From the NCBI RefSeq assembly GCF_000974445.1, contig NZ_BBOJ01000020.1:62001-126000 (forward strand): a DNA stretch of 64,000 nucleotides, read 5' to 3'. The position numbers and the translations under genes are program-made. The notes beneath the pieces were generated by a model. The model saw nothing but the letters and a program-made list of their open reading frames with translations, was not told the DNA's origin and did not search any database. This DNA is from Lentzea aerocolonigenes (lineage in GTDB: Bacteria; Actinomycetota; Actinomycetes; Mycobacteriales; Pseudonocardiaceae). Positions 32,515-41,501 of the stretch are shown here, one piece after another (position 1 is the stretch's first letter; every line of letters begins with the position of its first letter).

Positions 32515-33911
32515 GCAATCACCTCGTGTACCTGGTCCGGCAGATCGTCGGCGTGATCGTAAGGGCCGACCACGGCCGCGGCGACGGGACGGCGCAGCAG
32601 ATCACGTGCGAGCAGCGCCACTTCGTCCGCGGACACCGCGTCGATGCGAGCCAACGTGTCTTCCACGCTCAGGTGGTCGCCGTAGTTCAGTTCGGACTTG
32701 CCGATGCGCGACATGCGGGAACTGGTGTCCTCCAGGCCCAGCACGAGAGCACCGCGCAGCTGTCCCTTGCCGCGCGCCACCTCCGCGTCCGACAGGCCAC
32801 CCCGCGCGACGTCCACGAGCACCTCGCGGATCACGCCCGCGGTCTCGCCCAGCCGGTCCGGCTGGCAGCCCGCGTAGACGGAGAACGTGCCGGTGTCCGC
32901 GTACAGGCCGACCGACGAGTACACCTGGTACGCCAGGCCTCGGCGCTCGCGCACCTCCTGGAACAACCGGGAGCTCATGCCGCCGCCGATCGCCGCGTTG
33001 AGCACGTTCAGCGCGAACCGGCGCTCGTCGTGGCGGTCCAGGCCCTTCATGCCGAGCATCAGGTGCGCCTGCTCGGTGTCGTCGGTGTGCAGCACCAGCT
33101 TGCGCGCGTCGGCGATGCGCGCACGACCCGCCCGCGGCGCGACCGCGGTGCCCTCCCGCGACAGCCGGTCGCCGATCGCCTTGCGCACCAGACGCATCAC
33201 GTGCGCGTGCTCGATGTTGCCGGCGACCGAGAACACCATGCGCGGCAACGTGTAGCGCTTCTTGTAGAACGAGAAGAGGTTGTCCCTCTCCATGTTCTGA
33301 ATGGACTTCTCGGTGCCGAGCACCGGCCGGCCCAGCGCGTGCCCGCCGAACAACGCCTCGATGAACGCGTCGTGCAGCAGGTCCTCGGGATCGTCGTCGC
33401 GCATCGCGATCTCTTCGAGCACGACACCGCGTTCGGTCTCGAAGTCACGCGGACCGCAGATCGCCTCGAACACCACGTCCGCGACCAGGTCCACCGCGAG
33501 CGGCAGGTCCTCGTCCAGGACGTGCGCGTAGTAGCAGGTGTGCTCCTTGGCGGTGAACGCGTTCAGCTCGCCGCCGACCGCGTCGATCTCCTCCGCGATG
33601 GCCGCCGCCGAACGCCGCGAGGTTCCCTTGAACAGCAGGTGTTCCAGGTAGTGCGCGGCACCCGCGACCTCGGGCCGTTCGTCACGGGACCCGACCTGCA
33701 CCCACAGCCCGACCGAGGCGGACCGCACGCTCGGGATGCGCTCGGTGATGACCCGCAGGCCCGAAGGCAGCATGCTGCGCCGCACCTCGGATCCCGCGGA
33801 CGTCTCGAGCACCCGCGTGCTGCCCGGCTTCTGGAGGTGCCCAGGCGTTGCAGTACGCGGACGGCCGCGGGTGGATGCACCCGCGGCCGTCACGTTGTCT
33901 GTCGCACTCAC
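32511..33911 (-). CDS. M16 family zinc protease (processing-peptidase-like)
   Basis: Zinc metallopeptidase of 466 residues. The inverted zinc motif is HYLEHLLFKGT (HxxEH), with the third ligand in ERGVVLEEIAMRDDDPEDL. The C-terminal homologous half contains MGGGMSSRLFQEVRE-like sequence (AIGGGMSSRLFQEVRERRGLAYQVYS), the R/Y loop of M16B enzymes. Such proteins follow pnp in most actinobacteria. The start overlaps the pnp stop by 4 bases. Substrate unknown. Confidence 0.9.
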   Translation of the reverse strand: MSATDNVTAAGASTRGRPRTATPGHLQKPGSTRVLETSAGSEVRRSMLPSGLRVITERIPSVRSASVGLWVQVGSRDERPEVAGAAHYLEHLLFKGTSRRSAAAIAEEIDAVGGELNAFTAKEHTCYYAHVLDEDLPLAVDLVADVVFEAICGPRDFETERGVVLEEIAMRDDDPEDLLHDAFIEALFGGHALGRPVLGTEKSIQNMERDNLFSFYKKRYTLPRMVFSVAGNIEHAHVMRLVRKAIGDRLSREGTAVAPRAGRARIADARKLVLHTDDTEQAHLMLGMKGLDRHDERRFALNVLNAAIGGGMSSRLFQEVRERRGLAYQVYSSVGLYADTGTFSVYAGCQPDRLGETAGVIREVLVDVARGGLSDAEVARGKGQLRGALVLGLEDTSSRMSRIGKSELNYGDHLSVEDTLARIDAVSADEVALLARDLLRRPVAAAVVGPYDHADDLPDQVHEVIA

Positions 33912-36157
33912 TGCGCGGGAGCCGCCTCAGCGGCCTCAGCCGGAGCCTCGGCAGCGGGAGCCGCCGGCTTGGCATCCGCTGCGTCGTCATCGGACACGAC
34001 GATCAGGCTGATCTTGCCGCGCTGGTCGATGTCGGCGATCTCGACGCGGAGCTTGTCGCCGACCTTGACGACGTCCTCCACCTTCGCGATGCGCTTGCCG
34101 TTGCCCAGCTTCGAGATGTGGACGAGGCCGTCCTTGCCGGGCAGCAGCGAGACGAACGCGCCGAACGCGGCCGTCTTCACCACGGTGCCCAGGAAGCGCT
34201 CGCCGACCTTCGGCAGCTGCGGGTTCGCGATCGCGTTGATCATGCCGATCGCGGCCTCGGCCGAGGGGCCGTCCGCCGCACCGACGTAGATCGTGCCGTC
34301 GTCCTCGATGGAGATGTCGGCACCGGTCTGCTCGGTGATCGAGTTGATCATCTTGCCCTTCGGGCCGATGACCTCGCCGATCTTGTCGGTCGGGATCTTG
34401 ACCGACGTGACGCGCGGAGCGAAGGCGCTCATCTCGTCCGGGTCGGAGATGGCCTCGGCCATGACCTCCAGGATGGTGTAGCGCGCGTCGCGGGCCTGGC
34501 CCAGCGCCTGCGCCAGCACCTCGGACGGGATGCCGTCGAGCTTCGTGTCGAGCTGCAGCGCCGTCACGAACTCCTTGGTGCCCGCGACCTTGAAGTCCAT
34601 GTCGCCGAACGCGTCCTCGGCACCGAGGATGTCGGTCAGCGCCACGTACTCGGTCTTGCCGTCGACCTCGTCGGAGACGAGACCCATCGCGATGCCGGAG
34701 ACCGGCGCCTTCAGCGGGACACCCGCGTTGAGCAGCGACAGGGTCGAGGCGCAGACCGAACCCATGGACGTCGAGCCGTTGGAGCCGAGAGCCTCGGACA
34801 CCTGGCGGATCGCGTACGGGAACTCGTCACGCTTCGGGAGCACCGGCATGAGCGCGCGCTCGGCCAGTGCGCCGTGGCCGATCTCGCGGCGCTTCGGCGA
34901 ACCCACGCGGCCGGTCTCACCGGTCGAGTAGGGCGGGAAGTTGTAGTGGTGCAGGTAGCGCTTGTGCGTCTCGGGAGACAGCGAGTCGATCTGCTGCTCC
35001 ATGCGCAGCATGTTCAGCGTGGTGACACCCAGGATCTGGGTCTCGCCGCGCTCGAACAGCGCCGAACCGTGCGTCCTCGGGATCACGGCCACCTCGGCAC
35101 CCAGGTCGCGGATGTCGGTGAGGCCGCGGCCGTCGATGCGGACCTTGTCGCGCAGGATCCGCTGGCGCACGAGCTTCTTGGTCAGCGAGCGGAACGCGGC
35201 GCCGACCTCCTTCTCGCGACCCTCGAACTGCTCGGCCAGCTTGTCCAGCGTGGCGGCCTTGATCTCGTCGAGCTTCTCCTCGCGCTCCTGCTTGCCCGCG
35301 ATGGTCAGCGCCTGCGCGAGCTCACCGGAAGCGGCCGACTCGACGGCCTCGAACGCGTCGGCCTGGTAGGCCGGGTACGTCGGGTACTCACCGGTCTCCT
35401 TGGCGGCGACCTGCGCGAGCTGCGCCTGCGCCTCGCAGAGGACCTTGATGAACGGCTTGGCGGCCTCGAGACCCGCGGCCACGACCTCCTCGGTGGGGGC
35501 GACGGCGCCCTCGCCGATCAGGTCGATCACGTTCTCGGTGGCCTCGGCCTCGACCATCATGATCGCGACGTCGCCGGACTCGACCACGCGACCCGCGACG
35601 ACCATGTCGAACACGGCCTTCTCGAGCTGCTCGTGCGTCGGGAACGCGACCCACTGGCCCTCGATCAGCGCCACGCGGACGCCACCGATCGGGCCGGAGA
35701 ACGGCAGGCCGGCGAGCTGCGTGGACGCGGACGCGGCGTTGATCGCCACGACGTCGTACAGGTCGGCCGGGTTGAGGCTCATGACCGTGATGACGACCTG
35801 GATCTCGTTGCGCAGACCGTCCACGAAGGACGGGCGCAGAGGACGGTCGATCAGGCGGCAGGTCAGGATCGCGTCCGTGCTCGGACGGCCCTCACGCCGG
35901 AAGAACGAGCCGGGGATGCGGCCCGCGGCGTACATGCGCTCCTCGACGTCCACCGTGAGGGGGAAGAAGTCGAAGTGCTCCTTGGGCTGCTTCGACGCCG
36001 TGGTGGCGGAGAGCAGCATCGTCTCGTCGTCCAGGTACGCGACCACGCTTCCGGCGGCCTGGCGCGCGAGGCGCCCGGTCTCGAAGCGGATGGTGCGCGA
36101 GCCGAACTTGCCGTTGTCGATTACGGCAGTCGCCTCGTGGACTTCAGTGTCCGTCAT
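33908..36157 (-). CDS. pnp: polyribonucleotide nucleotidyltransferase (PNPase)
   Basis: Phosphorolytic 3'-5' exoribonuclease of 749 residues, also reported as guanosine pentaphosphate synthetase in actinomycetes. Two RNase PH domains are seen: the first with ITCRLIDRPLRPSF-like sequence (LTCRLIDRPLRPSFVDGL), the second with RTHGSALFERGETQ and the active-site GLVSDEVDG. A KH domain (EVIGPKGKMINSITEQTGADIS) and an S1 domain (GTVVKTAAFGAFVSLLPGKDGLVHIS) follow. The C-terminal tail is alanine-rich. Part of the rpsO-pnp-M16-dapB block. Confidence 0.96.
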   Translation of the reverse strand: MTDTEVHEATAVIDNGKFGSRTIRFETGRLARQAAGSVVAYLDDETMLLSATTASKQPKEHFDFFPLTVDVEERMYAAGRIPGSFFRREGRPSTDAILTCRLIDRPLRPSFVDGLRNEIQVVITVMSLNPADLYDVVAINAASASTQLAGLPFSGPIGGVRVALIEGQWVAFPTHEQLEKAVFDMVVAGRVVESGDVAIMMVEAEATENVIDLIGEGAVAPTEEVVAAGLEAAKPFIKVLCEAQAQLAQVAAKETGEYPTYPAYQADAFEAVESAASGELAQALTIAGKQEREEKLDEIKAATLDKLAEQFEGREKEVGAAFRSLTKKLVRQRILRDKVRIDGRGLTDIRDLGAEVAVIPRTHGSALFERGETQILGVTTLNMLRMEQQIDSLSPETHKRYLHHYNFPPYSTGETGRVGSPKRREIGHGALAERALMPVLPKRDEFPYAIRQVSEALGSNGSTSMGSVCASTLSLLNAGVPLKAPVSGIAMGLVSDEVDGKTEYVALTDILGAEDAFGDMDFKVAGTKEFVTALQLDTKLDGIPSEVLAQALGQARDARYTILEVMAEAISDPDEMSAFAPRVTSVKIPTDKIGEVIGPKGKMINSITEQTGADISIEDDGTIYVGAADGPSAEAAIGMINAIANPQLPKVGERFLGTVVKTAAFGAFVSLLPGKDGLVHISKLGNGKRIAKVEDVVKVGDKLRVEIADIDQRGKISLIVVSDDDAADAKPAAPAAEAPAEAAEAAPAQ

Positions 36158-36227
36158 TTACTTGTTACTCCTCGTCTTTTGGACACCGCACACGCGTCTT
36201 GACGAGGCCGGTCTTCGATCGAAGTCC

Positions 36228-36250
36228 CCTGGGGCGTTCCACCAGGGGGC
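36228..36250 (-). promoter_or_regulatory. hairpin in the pnp leader
   Basis: CCCCTGG and CCAGGGG form a 7-bp stem about 70 bases upstream of the pnp start, between the rpsO terminator and pnp. PNPase genes are commonly autoregulated through a leader hairpin cut by an RNase; whether this stem serves so is inference. Confidence 0.3.
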
Positions 36251-36343
36251 CACTACCGAGGACCGGCGCGGAAACTGCTTCGCGCGATGCGGGCCCTGTT
36301 TTGTTCCTCTTTCAACCAGGGATCTGTATACACCCGGTTGTAC

Positions 36344-36381
36344 GCCGAGGGGGAGTGACCGGCCGGTCACTCCCCCTCGGC
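36344..36381 (-). terminator. perfect 38-bp palindrome between rpsO and pnp
   Basis: GCCGAGGGGGAGTGACCGG is followed at once by its exact complement, giving 19-base arms without a loop. It lies 5 bases after the rpsO stop on the minus strand. Most likely the rpsO terminator or a processing site; there is no T run. Confidence 0.7.
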
Positions 36382-36386
36382 AAGTA

Positions 36387-36656
36387 TCACCTGCGCAGAC
36401 CGAGGCGCTGGATCAGCGCGCGGTAGCGGTTGATGTCCACCTTGGTCAGGTAGTTCAGCAGACGGCGGCGACGGCCGACCATCAGCAGAAGACCGCGGCG
36501 GGAGTGGTGGTCGTGCTTGTGCTGCTTGAGGTGCTCCGTGAGGTCAGCGATGCGCTTGCTCAGCAGGGCCACCTGCGCCTCGGTCGAGCCGGTGTCGCTG
36601 TCGTGCAGACCGTACTCACCGAGGATGGACTTCTTCTGCTCCGTGGACAGTGCCAC
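36387..36656 (-). CDS. rpsO: 30S ribosomal protein S15
   Basis: Ribosomal protein of 89 residues, of normal length, binding 16S rRNA in the platform. Typical sequence throughout: HDSDTGSTEAQVALLSKRI, LTEHLKQHKHDHHSRRGLL and GRRRRLLNYLTKVDINRYRALI. AAGTAGGAGAAGTACCT gives a ribosome binding site before the ATG. Separated from pnp by a palindromic terminator, as usual. Confidence 0.97.
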   Translation of the reverse strand: MALSTEQKKSILGEYGLHDSDTGSTEAQVALLSKRIADLTEHLKQHKHDHHSRRGLLLMVGRRRRLLNYLTKVDINRYRALIQRLGLRR

Positions 36657-36783
36657 TAGGTACTTCTCCTACTTGTTCAGGTCCGTGCGGCCCCACGCCC
36701 GCCGAATTGCTGGCCGGGGTAGCCGGTACTGGCCGCCACGGACCGCAGCCAGACCCAACTGGGAAGGCTATCAGGCACGGTGC

Positions 36784-37230
36784 TCAGCGGCGCGCTGACG
36801 TGCGCAACCCCACCCGTGTGAGGGGCGTGTACACACCGTCCGCACTGCTCACGAGCACCGCTTCCGACGGCTGCCACGGACTGCTCAGGAAGGCCGGCAT
36901 CGGCTGTCCCCGGTATCCGTAGGCCACCGTCAGGTGCGCGAACCAATTGTCGTCCGCGCCCGCTGCCCTTGCCAACTGATTTAAGTCGCCGTCTATTCCG
37001 GCCCACAGGACCGTGTCGCGGAAGGTGCCGAAGTTCCTCAGCCGGATTTCCGGCACCTCGTGCCCTTCGAGGGCTTTGAAGCGTTCCTCATCTGCGGTTT
37101 CGCCGTGAAAGCACAACGTGATGTGCCACTTTTCCGGCTTGGTCCACTTCACGTCCGGGCCGCGGTCGAGCACGGCCCGGAGCTCGTCCACCACGTGCAG
37201 CGGCGGGTAGAGCGCGGTGAAGAACTTCAT
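36784..37230 (-). CDS. 2'-5' RNA ligase/2H phosphoesterase family protein
   Basis: 2H phosphoesterase-fold protein of 148 residues (LigT/ThpR group). Both catalytic HxT motifs are visible: KWHITLCFHG at about residues 35-44 and WFAHLTVAYGYRG at about 113-125. Family members cleave or form 2'-5' or cyclic phosphodiesters in RNA or nucleotides. The start MKFFTAL lies in a sequence that is duplicated upstream at the end of the HTH gene, so the translation start region may have been copied. Function in vivo unknown. Confidence 0.8.
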   Translation of the reverse strand: MKFFTALYPPLHVVDELRAVLDRGPDVKWTKPEKWHITLCFHGETADEERFKALEGHEVPEIRLRNFGTFRDTVLWAGIDGDLNQLARAAGADDNWFAHLTVAYGYRGQPMPAFLSSPWQPSEAVLVSSADGVYTPLTRVGLRTSARR

Positions 37231-37350
37231 CGCGCTCGCGCGATCCCGGGGGTCTGGGGGTCGCTCCCCAGAAGACACTGCGAGCGACGTGGTCCGCGCT
37301 GTCCGCGGACACACGTCCCCTGAGCGAGCGCGGTGAAGAACTTCACCGCG
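37210..37350. repeat. duplicated palindrome flanking a hairpin-rich spacer
   Basis: CGCGGTGAAGAACTTCACCGCG at 37329-37350 has 10-base complementary arms. A near copy, GCGCGGTGAAGAACTTCATCGC at 37212-37233, covers the start codon of the 2H phosphoesterase gene. Between them lies a hairpin TCTGGGGGTCGCTCCCCAGA (about 37253-37272), similar to the site hit by the insertion sequence at 41741, and a smaller GTCCGCG...CGCGGAC dyad. Confidence 0.75.
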
Positions 37351-37823
37351 TGGCGGCACGGATGGCGCGCCGGAACAGCTCCGCGATCGCCGGGAAGTCG
37401 TCGGACAGCATGTCCGCGGCCTGCTGCAGCTCGGTGCGGTCGGCGATGCGGCGCAGCACCGGGTACGCGACGCTCTCGTCGCCGTTGACCGGCAGCGAGT
37501 CGCGCGACACGGTCGGCTTGGACTCGCGCACGTCGTCGAGCGCGCGCTGCAACGCCTCCGGAGCCCCTGTCGCCACGTCCGGCGTGAGGACCTTGCGCTC
37601 CAGCATGATCATCCGCGCGAGCACGGACGGGTTGCCGATCTTGGCGCGGCGGCCGCTCATCACCTGGCTGAGCATCGGCGCGCTGATCCCCAGCACGTCC
37701 GCGAGCTGAGCCTGGGACACGTTGAAGGCCACGACGAGCCGGCGCACCCGATCGCCCAAGGGCTCCCCGTACCACTCCCGCTGCAGCGCGAGGTTGCGCT
37801 GCACGATCTTGTGGTCCTCCACC
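37343..37823 (-). CDS. XRE-like helix-turn-helix regulator
   Basis: Protein of 159 residues from the GTG at 37823, which has GGGAGAGG about 5-8 bases in front; ATG 37858 would add 12 residues. The helix-turn-helix is LVVAFNVSQAQLADVLGISAPMLSQVMSGRRAKIGNPSVLARMIML. The C-terminal half is helical with no known domain. The same protein is often found near ribF in actinomycetes. Targets unknown; the palindrome at its 3' end could be a binding site. Confidence 0.75.
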
Positions 37824-37906
37824 TCAGCCTCTCCCGTAGCCCGCACTCCGACCCGCATCCTGCCAGCCCGCGAACGCCCCCACGTCCGCTTCGCCCAATC
37901 TGACGG

Positions 37907-38839
37907 TCACGACTCGGCCAGCAGTTCCCTCGTTCGGTCTACATCGCGGTGCATTTGTTCGAGAAGCGCCTCGACGGAGTCGAACTTCTCCATCTCGCGC
38001 AACCGGTCGACGAAGTCCACCGCGACCCGCTGCCCGTAGTAGTCCTCGTCCACGTCCAGCACGAACGCCTCGACCCGCCGCTCCCGCCCGGAGAACGTCG
38101 GGTTCGTCCCCACACTCACCGCGGCCTTGAGCTTCTTGCCCTTGGCATCGGTGAACCAGCACGCGTAGATGCCATCGGCCGGCACCGCCGCGAACTTGGG
38201 CGTCGACAGGTTGGCCGTCGGGAACCCCAGGTCCTTCCCCCGCCCGTCGCCCTTGACGACGATGCCCTCGAGCCGGTGCGGCCGGCCCAGCGCCTCCGCC
38301 GCCGCCTTCACGTCCCCGGCGTCGATGCACGCCCGGACGTAGGTCGACGAGTAGGTCACCTCTTCCGCGGACACCAGATCAGCCCCCTCCGTCACGAATC
38401 CGAACCGCTGCCCGAGCCGGCGCAGCAACGCGACGTTACCGGCAGCCTTGTGCCCGAAGGTGAAGTTCTCACCCACCACGACAGCGGCCGCGTGCAGCTT
38501 CTCGACGAGCACCTCGTGCACGAACTCGTCCGCGGGCATGCGGGAGGTCTCGAGGCTGAACGGCACGACGACGAAGTGGTCGATGCCGAGCTCCTCCACC
38601 AGCTCCGCCCTGCGCCGCAGCGTCGTCAGCTGCGCGGGGTGGCTGCCGGGCCGCACGACCTCGGACGGGTGCGGGTCGAACGTCATCAGGACGCTCGGCA
38701 GACCGCGCTCGTCCGCGAGCTCGACGGCCCTGCCGATGAGGGCTTGATGGCCTTTGTGGACACCGTCGAAAACACCGATGGTGACCACGCAGCGGCCCCA
38801 GCCGCCGGGGAGGTGATCCAGACCGCGCCAGCGTTGCAC
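37907..38839 (-). CDS. ribF: bifunctional riboflavin kinase / FAD synthetase
   Basis: Enzyme of 310 residues converting riboflavin to FMN and then FAD. The N-terminal nucleotidyltransferase part has VTIGVFDGVHKGHQALIG (HxGH-type motif), LMTFDPHPSEVVRP and VVGENFTFGHKAAGN, and ends with TYSSTYVRACIDAGDVKAAAEALGRPHRLEG. The C-terminal kinase part has KDLGFPTANLS (PTAN motif). Starts with GTG. Follows truB as in most actinobacteria. Confidence 0.95.
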   Translation of the reverse strand: MQRWRGLDHLPGGWGRCVVTIGVFDGVHKGHQALIGRAVELADERGLPSVLMTFDPHPSEVVRPGSHPAQLTTLRRRAELVEELGIDHFVVVPFSLETSRMPADEFVHEVLVEKLHAAAVVVGENFTFGHKAAGNVALLRRLGQRFGFVTEGADLVSAEEVTYSSTYVRACIDAGDVKAAAEALGRPHRLEGIVVKGDGRGKDLGFPTANLSTPKFAAVPADGIYACWFTDAKGKKLKAAVSVGTNPTFSGRERRVEAFVLDVDEDYYGQRVAVDFVDRLREMEKFDSVEALLEQMHRDVDRTRELLAES

Positions 38840-38881
38840 GGTGATCAGCCTACGTCGGCGCCCCCGCGCTCGGCAGCGGAC

Positions 38882-39769
38882 CTAGCCGGCGGGGCTCAGC
38901 ACCACCACGGGCTTGCACGCGGTGCCCTCGTCCTTGGCCAGCGCGATGACGTGCCCGTCGGGCCCGAACACGCCGTACGTCCCGTCGATCCCGCCCGCCT
39001 TGAGCCGCTGCCCGTGCGAGAGCGCCGACGCCTCCTGCGGGTTGATCTCGCGGCGCGGGAACGCCGTGGCCACGGCCGAGTCGAGGTCCAGCGACAGGCC
39101 GGGCGTCTCCTCCAGCTGCTCCAGCGTCCGGGCCACGCGCAGGTCGAACGGCCCGACCCTGGTGCGCCGCAACGCACCCAGGTGCCCACCGACACCCAGC
39201 GCGGCACCGAGGTCGCGTGCCAACGCGCGCACGTACGTCCCGGAGGAGCACTCGACCATCACGTCGAGCAGAACGGTCTTGTCCTCACGGCGCGTGAACA
39301 GCACATCGAACCGATGCACCGTCACGGGCCGTGCGGGAATCTCAACCTGCTCACCGGCACGCACCCGCGCGTAAGCCCGCTTGCCGTCGATCTTCACCGC
39401 CGACACCGCGGAAGGCACCTGCTGGATCGGCCCGGTGAGCTTGGCCACCTCGGCGGCGATCGCGTCGTCGGCCACGTCAGAAGCGTCCACAGTGGACAAG
39501 ACCTCGCCCTCGGCGTCGTCCGTGGTGGTGGACGCCCCGAGCACGATCGTCGCGAGGTAGGCCTTGCTGTCGAGCGCGAGGTGACCGAGCAGCTTCGTGG
39601 CCCGCTCGATGCCGAGCACGAGCACACCCGTGGCCATGGGGTCGAGCGTGCCGGCGTGCCCGACCTTGCGGGTGCCGAGAATCCTGCGCACACGCGCCAC
39701 CACGTCGTGCGAGGTCATGCCGTCCGGCTTGTCGACGACGACCAGGCCCGGTGCAACAGAGGGTTTCAC
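38882..39769 (-). CDS. truB: tRNA pseudouridine-55 synthase
   Basis: Enzyme of 295 residues that makes pseudouridine 55 in tRNA. The opening GLVVVDKPDGMTSHDVVARVRRIL and the catalytic loop KVGHAGTLDPMATGVLVL (catalytic Asp) are typical, as are YLATIVLG, KIDGKRAYARVRAGE and SSGTYVRALARDLGAALG. A GTG start at 39769 is chosen. The C-terminal part has the short actinobacterial TruB extension. It starts 11 bases after the MFS gene. Confidence 0.95.
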   Translation of the reverse strand: MKPSVAPGLVVVDKPDGMTSHDVVARVRRILGTRKVGHAGTLDPMATGVLVLGIERATKLLGHLALDSKAYLATIVLGASTTTDDAEGEVLSTVDASDVADDAIAAEVAKLTGPIQQVPSAVSAVKIDGKRAYARVRAGEQVEIPARPVTVHRFDVLFTRREDKTVLLDVMVECSSGTYVRALARDLGAALGVGGHLGALRRTRVGPFDLRVARTLEQLEETPGLSLDLDSAVATAFPRREINPQEASALSHGQRLKAGGIDGTYGVFGPDGHVIALAKDEGTACKPVVVLSPAG

Positions 39770-39780
39770 GGCCGGAAAGC

Positions 39781-41106
39781 TTAAGCGACGCGCAGAGCGT
39801 CCCAACGACGACGCCGCAACTGCACCGGCACGGTCTCCCCGCGCTCCTCGGCAGCGAACACCGCGGCCCGCGCCCGCCGCCACCACACGAGCATCCGCCA
39901 CCCGCCGAACGCGAGCACCGCCACCAGGAAGCTGAAGGCGACCCGAAACGCCGTGGCAGGCGCCAACACGCCCTCGACGAGGTCCAGCAACACACCAACC
40001 CCGAGCGCAGCCACCGTCACCGCGAGAAACCCACCCACGTTGACCAGCCCACTGGCCGTGGACTGCCGGTGCGAGGGGTTGTAGTCCCGCGCCAACGCGA
40101 ACGCGACCCCGGAAATCGGCCCACCAACCGTCAGCACCAAGAACACAACGGCGATAACAGGCACCGGCACGTGCCCACCGGGCCACAACAACAACACCGC
40201 CCACCCAGCAAGCGCGAACGCCAGGAACCCACCCGCAATGGGCATCCGCCACTCAGGATTGCGCGAGAACAACGCCCCGATCACCGGACTGGCCACAATC
40301 GCGCCGATGACCAGCAACCCGAGCGTGGACGACGCGGCCTTGGCCGACATGCCCTGCGCCTGCACGAGGTACGGATACCCCCACAACAACCCGATCACAG
40401 CAGGCGTGGACATGGTGCTGAAGTGAGCCCAGAACCCGAGCCGAGTCCCCGGCACACTCCACGCCGTCCGAACCTTGGGCCAAATCTTCCGCAAGGGCAC
40501 GACCTCGGGCTTGGGCGCCACGAACCCGGCAGGCACGTCCCGCAACCGCCAGAACGCCACACCCGAGTAGGCGGCAGTAACCGCCCCCGCCACGAAGAAC
40601 GCCCAGGTCCACCCCACAGACCCGAGCATGAGCGTCAACGGCACAGTGGCCACGAGGTTGCCAACCCCGCCCAACGCAGCCGTGATCGCCACGACCAACG
40701 AGTACTGCCGAGGCGGAAAGTGCGCGGCCACGAGCCGAATGACGCTGATGAAGGTCATCGCGTCGCCCATCCCCAGCACGGCCCGAGCAACCAGCCCAAG
40801 CCCGTACGAGTCGGCAACAGCGAACAGCAACTGCCCGGTCCCCATGAGCAACGCGGCGGCAGTGAGCACCCGCCGAGGCCCAAACCGGTCGACGAGCAGC
40901 CCAGTAGGAATCTGCATCAGGGCGTAAACCCCGATCTGCAACACGGTGAACACCCCGAGCTGCGCGGGCCCGAGCCCGAACCGCTCACTGGCCTCCAACC
41001 CGGCCACACCCAGCGTGGTCCGGTGAAACACAGCGGCGAAGTAGACGAACACAGCGGTGGTCCAGATCAGCCACGAGGTTCGGGTGGCGCGATCGACCGA
41101 CGGCAA
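39781..41106 (-). CDS. MFS transporter
   Basis: Major facilitator protein of 441 residues with about 12 hydrophobic helices. Family features include LVDRFGPRRVLTAAALLMG (motif A after helix 2), LGLVARAVLGMGDAMTFISVIRL and a second-half VIGALFSRNPEWRMPI. It resembles nitrate/oxalate-type and sugar-phosphate-like MFS members, but the substrate cannot be named. It has unusually many CCC/CCA-type codons on the complementary strand. It seems to lead the truB-ribF unit. Confidence 0.82.
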   Translation of the reverse strand: MPSVDRATRTSWLIWTTAVFVYFAAVFHRTTLGVAGLEASERFGLGPAQLGVFTVLQIGVYALMQIPTGLLVDRFGPRRVLTAAALLMGTGQLLFAVADSYGLGLVARAVLGMGDAMTFISVIRLVAAHFPPRQYSLVVAITAALGGVGNLVATVPLTLMLGSVGWTWAFFVAGAVTAAYSGVAFWRLRDVPAGFVAPKPEVVPLRKIWPKVRTAWSVPGTRLGFWAHFSTMSTPAVIGLLWGYPYLVQAQGMSAKAASSTLGLLVIGAIVASPVIGALFSRNPEWRMPIAGGFLAFALAGWAVLLLWPGGHVPVPVIAVVFLVLTVGGPISGVAFALARDYNPSHRQSTASGLVNVGGFLAVTVAALGVGVLLDLVEGVLAPATAFRVAFSFLVAVLAFGGWRMLVWWRRARAAVFAAEERGETVPVQLRRRRWDALRVA

Positions 41107-41170
41107 GACGCACTCTCCCAGGTCGGAGGCGAGCAGATATTAGTTACATCGCCTAAACAACCTTCTTGGT
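41107..41170 (-). promoter_or_regulatory. AT-rich promoter region of the MFS gene with partial dyad
   Basis: The minus strand reads TTGTTTAGGCGATGTAACTAATAT here, clearly AT-richer than its surroundings. TAATAT is a good -10 box. GTTgTTTAGGCGATgTAAC is a partial dyad of MarR or GntR type. A binding protein cannot be named. Confidence 0.35.
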
Positions 41171-41229
41171 AACGATTCCATGCCGTGAGGTCGACCACAG
41201 CCTCCAACCAGCCACAACGCCCGTACCCC

Positions 41230-41470
41230 CCGCTCACATCGCCAGGCCGCCGGGCGGCAGCGACGCGAAGCAAGGCGGCGAGGCGCGAAGCCGGGCGAGC
41301 CGTGCGAGGCCGGGCCGGGCGAACCGAGCCAGGCGGGAAGTGACGAGGCGGGGCGAACGGAACACGCAAGGCAGGGCGAAGGCCAACGCACATGGCGGCC
41401 CCTGACGCGAGCGGCGAGGCCGAAGGCCAGCCGCCCCAAGGCGAGGCCGAAGGCGAGCCGAAGCGATGGC
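41230..41470. repeat. GC-rich degenerate repeats, non-coding
   Basis: The stretch is built of variations on GGCGAGGCCGAAGGC and GGCGAAGCCGGGCGAG. Two good copies of AAGGCGAGGCCGAAGGC-like sequence lie near 41418-41455. No gene is supported on either strand; open frames here have low-complexity Ala/Gly/Arg translations. Confidence 0.6.
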
Positions 41471-41501
41471 GGAGCCGAGCAGTTCTTGGCAAACAACGCT
41501 G

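Noticed and set aside
33848..36202. 784-codon plus-strand frame opposite pnp
   Set aside because: Repetitive Asp/Arg/Leu-rich translation with no domain; complement of pnp codons.
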